From Tyto alba (Eukaryota; Chordata; Aves; Strigiformes; Tytonidae): a stretch of DNA of 64,000 bases. Of this stretch, positions 51,301 to 63,376 are shown piece after piece. Numbering within the stretch: position 1 is the stretch's first letter; each line of letters opens with the position of its first letter. Under the pieces are notes generated by a model. That model ran no database searches. It was not told where the DNA came from and saw only the letters and a program-made list of their open reading frames with translations. Where the stretch lies: contig NW_024881283.1 of the NCBI RefSeq assembly GCF_018691265.1, positions 7,165,731-7,229,730 of the forward strand, read 5' to 3'. A program made the position numbers and the translations under genes.

Positions 51301-52800
51301 AGAGCTGAGAACAGATCCCGAATCTGATTCCCAATTCAGTGCCTCTCGTCAATAAATCATGTTGCCTCTTACATAGGAGAGTTCTTATCAGAAATAAATG
51401 GTTTTGGCTTTAAAGCAAATCTGCAAAGGAAGGTAAGTTTCATCCAGGTGGGTTTTTTTCCTCTCTCTTTTTTTTTTTTTTTTTTTTCCTGTGAGAAGTT
51501 CAGGAAGTAAGATGGAAAGTGCTGAGAACAGACCCTGCATGACTCGTAGTTTTATCTCAGCCTGCATCCGTTCTTCAAAAGTGGTAAATGATATTTCATC
51601 ATCATCATCTCTCCAGGGGGTGAGGACTGACTAAAGGCAGTCACACAGGTACCAAACAAAAAGCCCCAAGCCCAGGAAGCCTTGCTTCCTCTGGGAAATC
51701 CTGAGATCATCCCAGGATAAGCTCACTGATTTTACTAAAAAGCATTAATATTAAAGCATCCAACACACTGTTGATCTACATGGATGATAATTAATAAATG
51801 ATAAAGTAAAACACAGGCTGATGGCATGGTGTCTTGGCTGCTTTGTTTTCCAGAAACATTTGATGCAATTTAATCCAAGCACTCAAGATGTCTCATTTAA
51901 AAACATGTGTGTTCTATGTGATATCTATGCATGTACCGCTGGTTTTGAGCCAGGAGCCCCATCAATGTACCAGGCATGAGCCTGAAGGGCCAAGCAGCCA
52001 AACCATTTTGAATCTGAAATCCCTTCAAGCCTACAAAAAGGTTCTACCATGCTGTGGAAAATGGCTCTTCCCATGCCCAGCGAGCCACTCCGGCAGAAAC
52101 CTCTCCCAATTCTAGCAGCTCGGCGGCTGGATGTGGTTTCCATGGAAATAGACGTCAGATCAGCAAAAAACAGGGCAAGTGTTTAAAATAATCTCTGTTT
52201 TGAATGCTTTATGCATTCCTGTCACAATATTAACCTTCCTCAAGGTAGGATTTTTTTTTTTTTTTGGTGCAAAATCCTTGTTTTTAGGAGTGTGCACAAG
52301 AAGGGTGGGTTGCCTCAGAAAAGTCCTTTCTTAGGTATTTAGAGTATGGAGACTGCTGTGCTGGGCTTGCGTTGTAGCAGAGATTTGTGCCGTTCTCCGG
52401 CCATCTGCCTTTTGCGCATATCGACTCTTGGTGTAACTCAAGCAACTGTAGCATGAAAACCACCACGGGAATTGTGCAGAAATCATTTGCACAGAACATG
52501 TGAAATGCAGCCAGTTCATTTAAAGCATATTTGTGAGCGAACCACTTATCTACGCTTGGCAATAGCGTTATCTTGGGAAGGGAACTGCTCACAACACAGC
52601 CCTGGGACAAGGACAGATCGTCTTTACACGGCCATTATGTACATACTATGGAATCTGCATGAATAATGGCTCTTCTGGATGTGCTTTGACTTGCTGGTGT
52701 CACCCCAAAGGAGAGGGTGGCCTTGTGGCTGTCCCCCAAAATACACTATCAGGGGCTGTGGGGCCAATGCATTGTCAGACCCACAGATCCCCGTTGGGGT
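42310..52800. other. Gene-poor spacer between PAFAH2 and STMN1
   Basis: About 10.5 kb without any exon I can recognise; the mammalian interval also lacks a coding gene as far as I recall. GC content falls towards the right. Low-complexity items: poly-T near 43570-43589, 45621-45636, 50859-50879, 51471-51487 and 52251-52265; A/C-rich runs at about 45077-45126 and 48199-48270. The short open frames (for example 49311-49499) match no family I know. Distal STMN1 control elements could lie here, but nothing in the sequence proves it. Confidence 0.55.
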
Positions 52801-52804
52801 TGGC

Positions 52805-53465
52805 CTGTGGTGGCTGTGACCCTGAGGTGACCAAAGGAACATGGTGCTCATCTTGGTGATGACCAAGAGCCCTGAGGTTATCGTGGCCCTGAGAAAACTG
52901 ACTGGCCCTGAGGTGGCCACGACCTCAAGTAGGTGACCATGGCCCTGAGGTGCCTGTGCCCCCAAGGCAATGAGCCTGAGATGACCATGGTGTTGAGGTG
53001 ATCAAGGGCTCTGAGGTAGGTGACCGTGGTCCTCAAGAGACCATGGGCCCGATGTAAGTGGTCACGGCCATGAGGTGACCCTGGCACTGCAGTAAGTTGC
53101 CAATGGCTTTGAGGCGACCAAAATTCCTGAGGTAGGTGGCTGTGGCCCCGAGATGATCAACGGCGCTGAGGGAGGTGACCATGGCCCCAAGATCAGTGGC
53201 CATGGTTCTGAGGTGACCATGGCCCTGAGGTGACCAAGGAGGCCCTAAGGTCGGTGTCTGGGACCATGAGGTGACCCTGGCCCTGAGGTGACCATGGCCC
53301 CAAGGTAAGTGGCCATGGCCCTGAGGTAACCACAGCCCTGAGGTGACCATGGCCCCAAGGTAGGTGGCCATGGCCCTGAGGTAACCACAGCCCTGAGGTG
53401 ACCATGGCCCCAAGGTAAGTGGCCATGGCCCTGAGGTAGCCACAGCCCTGAGGTGACCGTGGCCC
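52805..53465. repeat. Minisatellite before the STMN1 promoter, 55-bp higher-order unit
   Basis: Degenerate 17-21 bp units of the type CCTGAGGTGACCATGGCC from about 52805, becoming regular at the right end. There three near-identical 55-bp copies start at 53281, 53336 and 53391. Two copies contain AAGGTAAGT and one AAGGTAGGT, all strong 5' splice-site matches. Long minus-strand open frames here are artefacts of the repeat. Confidence 0.88.
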
Positions 53466-53773
53466 TGAGGCCAGCGGCCAGCCCCGAGGCGACCATCCAA
53501 ACCACGTCTCCGCTCCTGCCAAACACCCCCGAGGGACCGGGCGACCCTGCCCGACCGAGGCTGCACCAGGACCCCCGCTCCTCCCCACCAGCGGGGCGGG
53601 AGACAAAGGGAGTCCCTTCGCCCTGCGAGCACGGGAGGAGAGCCCGGGGCGGGGGGGGGGGGGACGGGACCCGATCCCGGAGCAACCGGCGGAGACGAAG
53701 GGCGTTCGCAGCGAGGTCCCTCACCCTCCACCCGAGCCCCGCCGGGCCGCGGGGGTCGCCGCCCCTCGCCTCC

Positions 53774-53820
53774 ACCGCCCGTCCATGGCGGACTACATCT
53801 CCCGCCATGCAACGGGCGGT
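53774..53820. promoter_or_regulatory. STMN1: 47-bp palindrome centred on an SBS2-type motif
   Basis: Left arm ACCGCCCGTCCATGGCGG (53774-53791) and right arm CCGCCATGCAACGGGCGGT (53802-53820) are reverse complements except for one base or gap. They flank ACTACATCTC. Loop plus right arm spell a ZNF143/THAP11-type motif, ACTACATCTCCCGCCATGC (53792-53810). It sits about 170 bp before the STMN1 start of transcription. Confidence 0.8.
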
Positions 53821-53899
53821 GGGGAAGGAGGAGGAGATGGGGAGGGGTAAGGGTGGGGGGGTGTGAGGGGCGCGCGCCCCCCCCCCCCCGCGGCGGGCG

Positions 53900-54025
53900 G
53901 CACGTGCCGCCGCTCTCGGCCAATGGGGGCGGGGCGGGGAGGGTCACGTGCCATTGTTTGGCGCTTTTGTGCACGGCGGGAGCGGGCGGGAGCGGAGTGT
54001 GGGGCTGGAGCGGCGGAGCGGGCAG
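53900..54025 (+). promoter_or_regulatory. STMN1: STMN1 core promoter and noncoding exon 1
   Basis: Inside a CpG island (about 53470-55030): CACGTG E-boxes at 53901-53906 and 53945-53950, CCAAT at 53920-53924, a GC box at 53926-53935 and a perfect E2F site TTTGGCGC at 53957-53964. Noncoding exon 1 ends at 54025 with the donor GGCAG|GTGGGT; its start, about 53965-53980, is inferred. An E2F site fits the high expression of stathmin in proliferating cells. CpG-rich sequence continues through the start of intron 1. Confidence 0.7.
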
Positions 54026-55666
54026 GTGGGTGCGCGGCGGCGGCGGGACCCAGCCGGGATTTTGGGGCCGGGGAGGGGGGGTATCCGCGGCCCTTCGGGT
54101 GTGGAGGAGGACGAGGAGGTGTGGAAGGGGCGATGGTCCACGGAGGTCCGGCGTTCCGTGGGGATGGGCGGCGGTGCCGCGGTGAAGGGAAGCGGGGGGG
54201 GGGGGGTTGGTGTCTGGGGCTGGGCGTGGGGACGAGGCGGGCTGCTGGGGGGCTGTTTGCGGGCACTCGGGGACGGAGCCCTGCTCCTTTTGTTCGTTCT
54301 CGCGGGGGGTGTGTGTGTGTGTGGGGAGGGGGGGGGTCGCGTCGCCGCCCGCTTCTTGGGCGTCGCGGGGACAAAGAGAGGGGAGACAATGGGCGGCAGT
54401 GGGGGGGCATCCCTAGTCCGTCCCCCCCCCCCCCCCCAAAATCCCGGTGGGGAAGGGGGTGTCTATTGTCCTGGGAGCGGGCGACGCTCTGTGAGGGGCG
54501 ACGCCCTACCCGCGGCGGCGCCCCCCTCCCCTCCCTGACAGGGACCCCGCCATTGTTAGTGGGGATGGGGCGGCGCCCGCGCGGCCGCGCCCCGGCGCCA
54601 TCGAGCTCGGGGACCCGCCGCTGAGCCCCGGCTGGCGGCGGTGGGGGAGTGAGGGTCCCCCCGTTTCCTCCACCCCGCTTCTCGCCCGGGGGTAGAGGCG
54701 GGTCCCCGCACCTGCGGCGGGAGGGGAGGGGGGGGTGGAGAGGGCGGGGGGCGGCAGGTGCCCGGATGTTACCGTTGGCCCCGCCCCTCCCTCGAGCCCC
54801 CCGCGCGCGCCGGCGGGCGGGCGCGCGCGCGCTCGCTCCCCTCCCTCCCCGGCGGTTTGAATTCGGTGCGGTTAGGAAGGCGCGTGCGGGGAGGGGGCGG
54901 GGCCTCCGCCCGGCCGGGCGACGGCCTCGGCGCTTATTGGTTGAGGGTGGGAGGGGCGGCACCGCTGGGGGCCGGGTGGGTGCGCGGTCCTAGCGCCGCC
55001 CGGCCCCCGCTTCCTCGTCGGCTTAAAAACCAAAAAAAAAAAAAAAAAAATTCTCCTTCTGAGGTTTTTACAACGCTCTATGGCTTTTCTCTTTATTACG
55101 TCCCTTTTTAACAAGGGATGCTGGGCGGCGTGCGTGTTCCCTGTCTGTCGTGAGGTGCAGCATCTGGCTTCAGCTGTGCAAATAAAATCGAATTTTAAAT
55201 GAGCTCGATGTGCACATCTAAGATCCTTTGGTAACAGCAGGAGTCCGGGCTGTACTGCACTGTTGTGTGCCGTATTTTAATTCAGGGAGCTATATCTGCT
55301 ATGTGCTATATTGGTGAAATATCCATTGCACTGTATGCTGCTAAAGTAATGCTAAAATGGGAGTCTTTCTTTGCATATCTTAATTACTGTGGAGTAAAAC
55401 AAGGACTGAAAATGCCCGACTGTAGTCATACATGCAGATCCTGCAACATCAATAATAGAGAACCTTTCTGCTGTTCCTAGCAATGTACATCAGCCTCAGC
55501 CCTGTAGGCTGACTGGAATTACCGACTGCAGTAACATATCTGACTGTCTTTCATTCAGCAGGTCTAATTATGCTTAGCAAATTTTATTAGGAGTTAGAAG
55601 AAATGAAATTCATGTACTTATTGTTCAAAGGCATGTCTCTTTGTTATCTAGGAATCAAAGGGATTT

Positions 55667-55704
55667 GAAATTCTCCCAGCTTCTGGAAATTCTCCCGGCT
55701 TCTA
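55667..55704 (+). repeat. 19-bp tandem duplication at the STMN1 exon 2 acceptor
   Basis: Two adjacent 19-bp copies, GAAATTCTCCCAGCTTCTG and GAAATTCTCCCGGCTTCTA. The second overlaps the polypyrimidine tract and CTAG acceptor (AG at 55704-55705) just before the start-codon exon. The first copy carries its own CCCAG. Confidence 0.8.
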
Positions 55705-55723
55705 GAGTCGTATTTTCTTGATC

Positions 55724-56219
55724 ATGGCTACTTCTGGTATGTAGTCTTACGTACTAAATGGTCTTGTGTCTTTTCTTTTTCTCCTCATATTTTCCTCAGA
55801 AATAATTAAAAAATCGAATATAGTAAAATAAACTGTCATCACCATGCTTTTCTCCCATCCCTAGGCTGCTTTGGAGAAGCTGTTAAAACCGGGTGCTTGT
55901 GAAAACATACCGAAAGCCCTCTCAGACTAGGCTGTTAGCAGATGGGCTTCAGCTCATCTGCATGCCATCTGCTCCGTTAACAGAACTGACTATCATCTAG
56001 ACATCTTGGTGTTCAAAACTGGAGTGCTGGTACAACTGACACCGCGCAGGACTGACGTGCCTGTTCATAGGTGTTTGAAGGGAGAACACTGGCTTACATA
56101 ATTCTCTGACAACTGGTTTCAGTTCTTATCTCTGCCAGGTCTTAGGCAAACACCTTGAAACTCTTCCTCAGATTTGTTGTTGGAGAAAGGCGGTTTTGTT
56201 TTTGTGTGTGTGTTTTTGT

Positions 56220-56251
<32 letters not shown>

Positions 56252-58139
56252 TACTGATAAACATGTTTTCACGACCTTGAGTATTAAAGGCTAAAATGTC
56301 AGGTGTTTGGGTAGTGTAGTATTGAGGAAGAATTGCAAACAAAATTGCCTGCCACATTTTTTTAATGGTGTTGCTGCTGCTTAAAACACAACTATCATCT
56401 CAGATGCTCACTCCTTAAGTGAGCTTTGGCATTGAATTTTTGAAGGCTATTGTTCAAGTTACCTAAGCCACTTCCTGGCTTAAGATACTCTTTGGGTTTT
56501 CTTCCCCATGTTCCTAGATATTCAAGTGAAGGAACTGGAAAAGCGTGCTTCTGGGCAGGCATTTGAGCTGATACTCAGTCCCCGCTCAAAAGAAGCAGTC
56601 CCAGAATTCCCTCTTTCTCCCCCAAAGAAGAAGGATGTGTCATTGGAAGAGATTCAGAAGAAGTTGGAAGCAGCAGAAGAGAGACGCAAGGTAAATTTGA
56701 AGCAGCTTAAGTGAGCTCTGCTCAACTAGTCTGTGCAAGTTGTCTTTTTTTTTTTTTTTTAAGTTTACTTCTTGCTTGGGACAAGTGATTAGCAGTTTAT
56801 ATTATGGTAAATGGAATATTTGTTGACCTTTGGAATCTCTGGAGCTCTTAGGAACCTTTCTTACGGTCTGCAAGGCCACGGCTTTGTTCCCAAAGTAATC
56901 TTGAATGGGAGAAAATGTTTAGTTGAGAGGGGATGCCCTGTCATGAAGAAGCTGTTTTTCTTGTCTTTGACATCATAAGAGATTCGTCTTCTACTAGAGA
57001 ATGTAGTGGTGGATCTATAATGAGAAGGTTTGCCAATACAGTGTCTGACTTGATGTAAGATCTTGCTGTTGAGATGTAGCTTGGAGCCCTTGGCTGTGCA
57101 GAGGATTACTAACTGAAGTGTAATGTCCTGTGTGACCTGAATCAGTGATTCACCATTCTGAGAAGCAAGAATCCTCCAAGAAAGACCTAGCAATGTACAC
57201 AAAAAAAACCCCAAACCTCCACATTCTTTTTTTTTTTTTTTTTTTTTTTTTCAGAAAATCCCATTTAACAAGACTTGTGAGTAATGACAGAAAGTTAACT
57301 TTTCTGATAGTTTGTAATGGTGAAATAGGGGTTATGTGGGTGGGGGAAGCACCAGGGAGCTCTGTCCTGCATCATGAGGTTACGTTGTTCTCCAGTAAAA
57401 TGGCAGAAGATCTTTTATCTCTGGAGTTGTGAGCAACTTGACTGTAGCTGTCTCTGTAGTTCATCTGTTTTATGTTCAAAGCCTGCACCCTCTGTTTTGC
57501 TAGTCTCATGAAGCAGAAGTCTTGAAGCAGCTAGCTGAGAAGCGGGAGCACGAAAAAGAGGTGCTTCAGAAAGCAATTGAAGAAAACAACAACTTCAGCA
57601 AAATGGCAGAGGAGAAGCTGACCCACAAAATGGAAGCTAACAAAGAAAACCGCGAGGCACAAATGGCTGCTAAACTGGAACGCTTGAGGGAGAAGGTGGG
57701 TGTAGAGTCCCAGTTCCCCTCGGAGAGAGTTTATCCATGCTTCATTCTGTGAAAACGGGCTAAATAAAGCCAAGTGAATGCCCGAGTGAGGGGGTGCCGT
57801 GAATAGACGGACATCCTTGGGAGTTCTGTGGTGGTGTAATCTTGAAAGATGATTAAACCTGCAAAAGACACTGCACACATCCTCCTCCTGGGGGAGAGGG
57901 GATGGATGGAGTTAGAGCAGCATCTCGCTTTCTCTTCTAAAGCTTCATCCTGTGGCCCCCTTGCATAACCCACCCTCACAGGCCCCGGCTGGGGGGTAGG
58001 AAGCAAGCCAGGGCTTGCCCTGCCTCGCTGTGCCTGGGCAGCTAACTGCTTCCCTGCTGTTGTCTTTCAGGACAAGCATATTGAAGAGGTTCGAAAGAAC
58101 AAAGAAGGCAAAGACCCTGGTGAGGCCGAAACCGACTGA
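55724..58139 (+). CDS. STMN1: STMN1, stathmin (oncoprotein 18)
   Basis: Four coding exons: 55724-55736, 56518-56690, 57504-57695 and 58071-58139, giving 148 residues (human 149) almost identical to the mammalian protein. Stathmin is a cytosolic phosphoprotein that binds two alpha/beta-tubulin dimers through a long helix and so promotes microtubule catastrophe. The four regulatory serines are all present: S16 (KRASGQ), S25 (LSPR), S38 (LSPPKK) and S63 (RRKSHE, spanning the exon 3/4 join). S25 and S38 are proline-directed, S16 and S63 basophilic. The N-terminal tubulin-capping region runs to about residue 44 and the helix covers the rest. ATG context is strong (ATCATGGC). The last exon ends [14 protein letters not shown]. 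The poly(A) signal is at 58539-58544. Confidence 0.98.
56221..56248 (+). repeat. Poly(T) run of 28 in STMN1 intron 2
   Basis: Twenty-eight T, preceded by a TG/T-rich stretch. A second run of 26 T lies at 57227-57252 in intron 3 and is followed at once by CAG. Confidence 0.9.
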
Positions 58140-58538
58140 CTTCATTCTGGAAACTGACTGTCTCCCCCTCCTCTAAATATCCAAAGACTGTACTGGCCAG
58201 TGGTTTTATCTTTGGTTTTGTTTTTTTTTTTTTAAGTTTCTAGAAACTGATGTAGAACTGTAAAATTAGATCCAAACTGTACACTTTCTTTGGAGGCTAG
58301 AGGGGAGACCTTCCATGTTTCACTTTTTCTAAAGTGTTGTCTTTCCAGTGTAGCTATCTTCTTGTTGCATCCTTTTCTACTCCAGTGCGCTTGCTACTGG
58401 GTTGATGGCTAGTACTGTATCAGCTCTGTAAGACGTTTGTGAAAGGAATATGTAGTATACTGTTCCATGCTGAATATGTTACACTTCAAAAATCTGACTG
58501 TCCCAGTCTGCTGAAATACTGCTGTAACTGAGTGACTA

Positions 58539-58544
58539 AATAAA
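58539..58544 (+). terminator. STMN1: STMN1 poly(A) signal
   Basis: AATAAA 400 nt after the stop codon, followed by a TG-containing stretch. The resulting mRNA size fits the short stathmin transcript. Confidence 0.9.
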
Positions 58545-61500
58545 GCTGCACAGTGCTGTTATCATGAGAATTACTTCTGAAAAATCATGTAAGAAACAAA
58601 CCGAGTTGGCTGAGGTCTGCAGCAGGCATCCTTGCCCCGTGCTGGGTGGAAAGGTCTGCAGCAGCACTTCCCTTTGCACCCAGGGGCATGCTGCACCACT
58701 GCCTTTCCCCTAGAGCACACTCATTGTCTTAATTTTACAATTAGAGCTTTGTTTTGACACCTCAGCAGTTGTCAGCTGTTGTGTGTGTTTGTTAAAAAGA
58801 GTTCAGAACCACCTCCCTGTGGATGCTGACACTTGAACAAACAAGTCCTTGTTACCACATGACTGATCTGAGCCTTTTTTTGGTAAAGGGTTTCTAGAAG
58901 ATGACTCGTGCTATTGAATGGTGACTTGTGTACGGCTTCCTGCGGTGGCAGAGCGTAACAGTCAGAAACCTGTTCGGTGCTGGGATGAGGAGCCTGCCCA
59001 AACTGAAAAAGCTGTTGTGGTGAAGAATTATTTTTGTTTTGGTGTCTGCCAGGGATGTGTTGGGGTAGTGTACTGTGCCCCAGGGCGCATGGAAAGATTA
59101 ACTCCTGCCCACAACCAGATGTCTATCTTTGTTTTTTTCTGGGGCGTGAGAAATAGATATGACTGTACTTGTGCTCTGAGGAGATGCTTTTTAGGCAGAT
59201 TGGGTACAGAGTTGGTGTATTGTACAGGTGCCTTTTAAAAAAGAACAAACCCAAACTTTTCCTCTAAGGGCATCCACAGGTACTCGTGCTACTCTGCAGT
59301 AAGACAAGGCTGCAGTGTGGGTGTGTGAGCAGCCACAGAACTTCAGTAGCAACACCATGTTCTGAGCTACTTGGCTGGAATAAGCATGTCCCTGCAGTGT
59401 GGGGAAGCCGGGGCTTTCACAGCCTCTGTTGGTGTCAAACACTGGTCTTGGTGAGGCACACTCAGTCACGTCTTCCTCCTTGTGGGTCCTTGATCTTGAG
59501 GCTTGGCTGCCAGGTTTGTTTTCAGGTTAACTTCACAGCTGGAGCATCTGTCACTGCCCAAGGGATAGATTTGTGTGTTCTGAGGATGGGAAAGCTGGTA
59601 GGGAATTTTTTCTAAGGGACTGACAGTCCTGGACCACTTGACCTGTCTTCTGGGGCTTGCTAAGGAAGGAGCCTCAGTTTAGAAAGCTTTCACGTATCAC
59701 GCTTAACCGCTTTTGATTGCATCAGAGTTGTACTTAACCAAAAGCTGATATTGCACTGTTGGAATAAAAGAAGAGCAGTGACAAAGCCAGGCTTGGTGCA
59801 CTGGACGGCTGGAATCGGATCCTTTCCCTGAAGGACTTTCAGAAGTGTTTTGATACTTAATAATTTAAGGTAAGAGGGGCTGTACCTGCTGGGAACCAGC
59901 AACCCCCCTGCAGTGGGGGCATGCTGCAGGTTTGGGGTTTTATTGGCACGTATCAACCTTGTGTAAGCCAAGAGCAGAGGGATGTGGGTCAGGATCCACC
60001 CGGGGAGGTGGGGAGGAATGGGGAACACTGAGCTGAGCTTTGAGACAAAGGCTCGAGCCCAATACATGATGTGCACTGAGTGTCTCTAGGACCATGTAAT
60101 GGAGGTTTAAGTGATCACTAGATCAGTTCCCGTATACAAGATCTGACATAATTATCAATCAAAAAAAAAATCAGTTCTTTAATGTATTTACCTGCTGAGG
60201 AAAGACCAAGTGTCCCAAATACTGGGCGGGGGTGTTTCCCCATCCTCTCAAGGGATGGGGAAGGAGGGTGACAGCACTGCCAAACCCCAAACGGTGTTAA
60301 GAGCACAGAGAGACGTTAAATGTGAGGTTTGACTTGCCAAAGCTGCCAGATCTCAGCTCGGGGCCTTCTGTTCCCTTGTCTTGGTTCTGCTCTGCGCCTG
60401 CCTGTGTTACGCTTAACTGGAGCTTAATGCCCAGGGCCTGAGCTTAATCTCGTTCCTCTGAGAGCTGCTGGGGGGGAATGGAAGTTTTAAGGGGTGGAAT
60501 AAGACTGGGGGGTGCAAATAGGAAGAGGATGGTAATAATTTGAGAATGGAGTAAGGAGAGGGAGGGAACTAGCATGGAAGAGATGGTGCTCTGGCGGAGA
60601 AACAAATGGTTTCTGTTAGGGAAATCTGGATGATAAACAAGTTGCTTTTTTGAAAAAAAAAAAAAAAAAAAAAAAAAAAAGACAAAAGCTGTGGAGCTGC
60701 ATTTCCTGGGTTAGACAGCCCACCACGCTGTACGAGGTGCAAACGCAGCCGCAAGCGGTGAGGGAAGGGGGAGAAGTGACAATTCCAGCCCGCCCGTGGG
60801 TAGCCGGGGGCTGCGCTCGGAGGGGGGGGGGCCCACAAAAGCGCCGCTTTACTCGCCCTCCCACCCGTGACAGGTACATGGCCGAGGAGGGGAGCTGGGG
60901 GGGGGGGGGCAGCGGCCTTGGGCCACGCCCCGGAGCTGGGGAGCCTGGTGGTGAGCGGGCAGGGGGGGCTCAGGGGGCAGGGGGTGACCGTTGGGGTGGT
61001 GGTTGAGGGGGGGGCTTAGGGGGGGACTGGGGGATGGAGGGGCAGCAGGTCTTGCTGGGGTACCAGGGAGACCCCCACCCGCTCTGACCTCCAGCTGCAC
61101 CCATGTCCTGAAGCATCCCCCTCCCTCTGGAAAGAAAAAAAAAAAAAAAAAACAAAACGTTCCCAGGAGGGGGGGATCGATCCCTGGCTGCCCCCGAAGG
61201 GGTTTTGGCAGGGGAGGAGGAGGAGGGAGAGGCTTCCCTGGGGGCTGGAGCGCAGCCACCAAAACACGCTGGGTTCCGGTTTACTGGGGGCTGGGTGAGC
61301 CTGTGCTGAGGGAAAGCGATCGTAACTTAAACGGAACATTTGTGCTTCAGAATGCTAAATGCAGGTGTATGTACAGGAGCAGTCGGGCATGTGAACAGCT
61401 GGGGGCTGAGTCTGTATCATTCAGAAAGAATTCAGCAGGACGGGTGGACGCTGCTGGCGAAAGGAAGTGCTCCGTAGGATATACCAGGCGTTTGAGGCAA

Positions 61501-62491
61501 CGTTATTGCCATCTCATAGGTATGTGGAGGGAATTATTCAGAGGACAAACCAGATCCAGCGCTGCGCAGGATGGGCTCCGTCCGTAACTGAGCGTCGCTC
61601 AAGGCTTGGTAGCTAGGAAGAGCTTTGCGAATTAAGTCCTGCTCCAACAGGTTTTGGAGGAGCCGAGGTGAACACCACCCCCTTTCCTGCCTCGTGCTCG
61701 GCTGCTCTGAACGCAGCTTTTCCCGCTGCTTTTGCCACAGCGTCTCCCTGAGCAGAACCAGGGGGGCCCTTCCTGTAGGATTTTGTCTTCTGGCAGCTGT
61801 GACGGGGTCAGACACGGTGGGGAGCTGAGCCCCCGCCCCACGTACCCGGCATCCTCGTGGATAAGCTCTGGCACAGAGGCAAGTAACACTTTTCTTCCAA
61901 ACTACTTGTTGAATTTTGGTCAAAATAGCTTAATCCGGGAGGTTCTGCTTTTGCCCACATCCCCCTGGCAGGACTCGAGGCTGTTTCAGTTCAGCGCAGT
62001 AGCTGCAAGTCCGGAAGAGGTTTGTGAAGTTAATTTTTCACTGGCAGCCTGCGCGTGTTTCAGTGTTAGAGGAGGGTTTAGGAGGCCAGGCGAGGGTCAG
62101 GAGTGCCCTCTGCCAGGTGCTGCTCCGAGCCAGGCCGCTCGTTTTTGACGTAGAGCCGCTTTAACCAGGCGAGGTGGGAAAAAAACATTTGAGAGGGAGG
62201 CTGAGCACCAGACAGACTGTTTTTATCAGCATCTGTGCTTCTCAGCTTCAGGAAGGCGTGAGTTACAGAGACCTATCTACTCCATTTTGATGAGGAAATT
62301 ACAAAGATTTTAAAAATAAACAGTCCCATCCCCTCCTCCCCCTGTTCCTAAACTTTGAAGAGCTTTTCCTGTCTGAGCTGTCCCTGAAGCGACTGCACTT
62401 GCCAGGAGTTGAGGCGTAAATCGGCACTGGAGCTGGATGGGAATTGGGCTGATTTATTCAGAACTTGTCTGAGCAAGAGCAGGTAAAGGGG

Positions 62492-62511
62492 GTGTGTGTG
62501 TGTGTGTGTGT
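62492..62511. repeat. (GT)10 microsatellite
   Basis: Uninterrupted GT run in the STMN1-PAQR7 spacer. Confidence 0.9.
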
Positions 62512-63258
62512 TGTGGAATCTCATTTCGAGCACATTCTGTTCAATATGTTTTTAAGGCTGCTGTGAAAAGGCAGAACAAGCCAGCAAGGCTGCCTTTATC
62601 TTGGTAAGGACAGCAGCTTCAAAAATGTAAATATGGAAATGCTTGCTCGCAAAGATTACGCTGCTGGACCGCAGTTGCATCAACAGTGTGAACTCACTCG
62701 AGCTGCGTTTTGTGCAAAGCTGCATGGAAAATCGGGAGCTGAAAAAAGATGGTAAAAACTTTAAACACAGAAGTTACCTCTTCTGTTGCTGGTGTTATGG
62801 TGATTTATGTTCTGAGATGTGCCCCGCGTGAGGCAGAGCAGGCCGTCCCGCTGCCTGTGCGACTGCAGCTCAGTGTTATTTTTAAAGACAGATGCTGCAA
62901 ACAGTTTACAAGGGGGAAACTCTGGGCTTCTCCTGGAGTGGGAAGTTTGGGGTGTTTAGTTGGTTTTGCAGTTTCCAAACTGCTGGGAAGGGTGAACTAG
63001 GAGCTGATGTGTCCTGGTGTGTTCATTATTGTGTCAACTAACCCCGCACTCATGTTCTCTACCTCTGTATTCCTCCAGACAGCCTGTGCAGCATGGGGCA
63101 CTCCAGGGGTTCATAAATCTCCCTTTAGCCTCCTTCCTATGACTGGTTTTGTGATAATTTTTTATTTCAGCTATAATGAGGCCAATCTCCAGTCATGTGT
63201 GATTTTTACATATCTTTGGAAAAAAACCCAGACAAAGCATTCAATTGGTCTCTGCCTG

Positions 63259-63376
63259 GTTGTTTGTTTTTTGTTTTTTTTTTTTTTTTTCCTCCTTTGT
63301 TTTTTTTTTTTGTTTGTTTTTTTTGGTGTTTGTTTGTTTGTTTGTTTTTTAATTTTTTTTTTTGGGGGGGGGGGGC
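63259..63376. repeat. T/G low-complexity tract before PAQR7
   Basis: Poly-T runs broken by TTTG repeats and ending in a run of 13 G (63364-63376). It lies 90 bp before the PAQR7 start codon and could act as a polypyrimidine tract, or be the relic of an A-rich tail on the other strand. Confidence 0.85.

Noticed and set aside
53033..54962. Long minus-strand frames (313 and 389 codons) over the STMN1 upstream repeat and CpG island
   Set aside because: Composition-driven: repeat units and CG-rich DNA with few stops. No family similarity.
63259..63376. T/G-rich tract as a retroelement tail
   Set aside because: An A-rich tail on the minus strand is possible, but no element body or target-site duplication could be recognised beside it.
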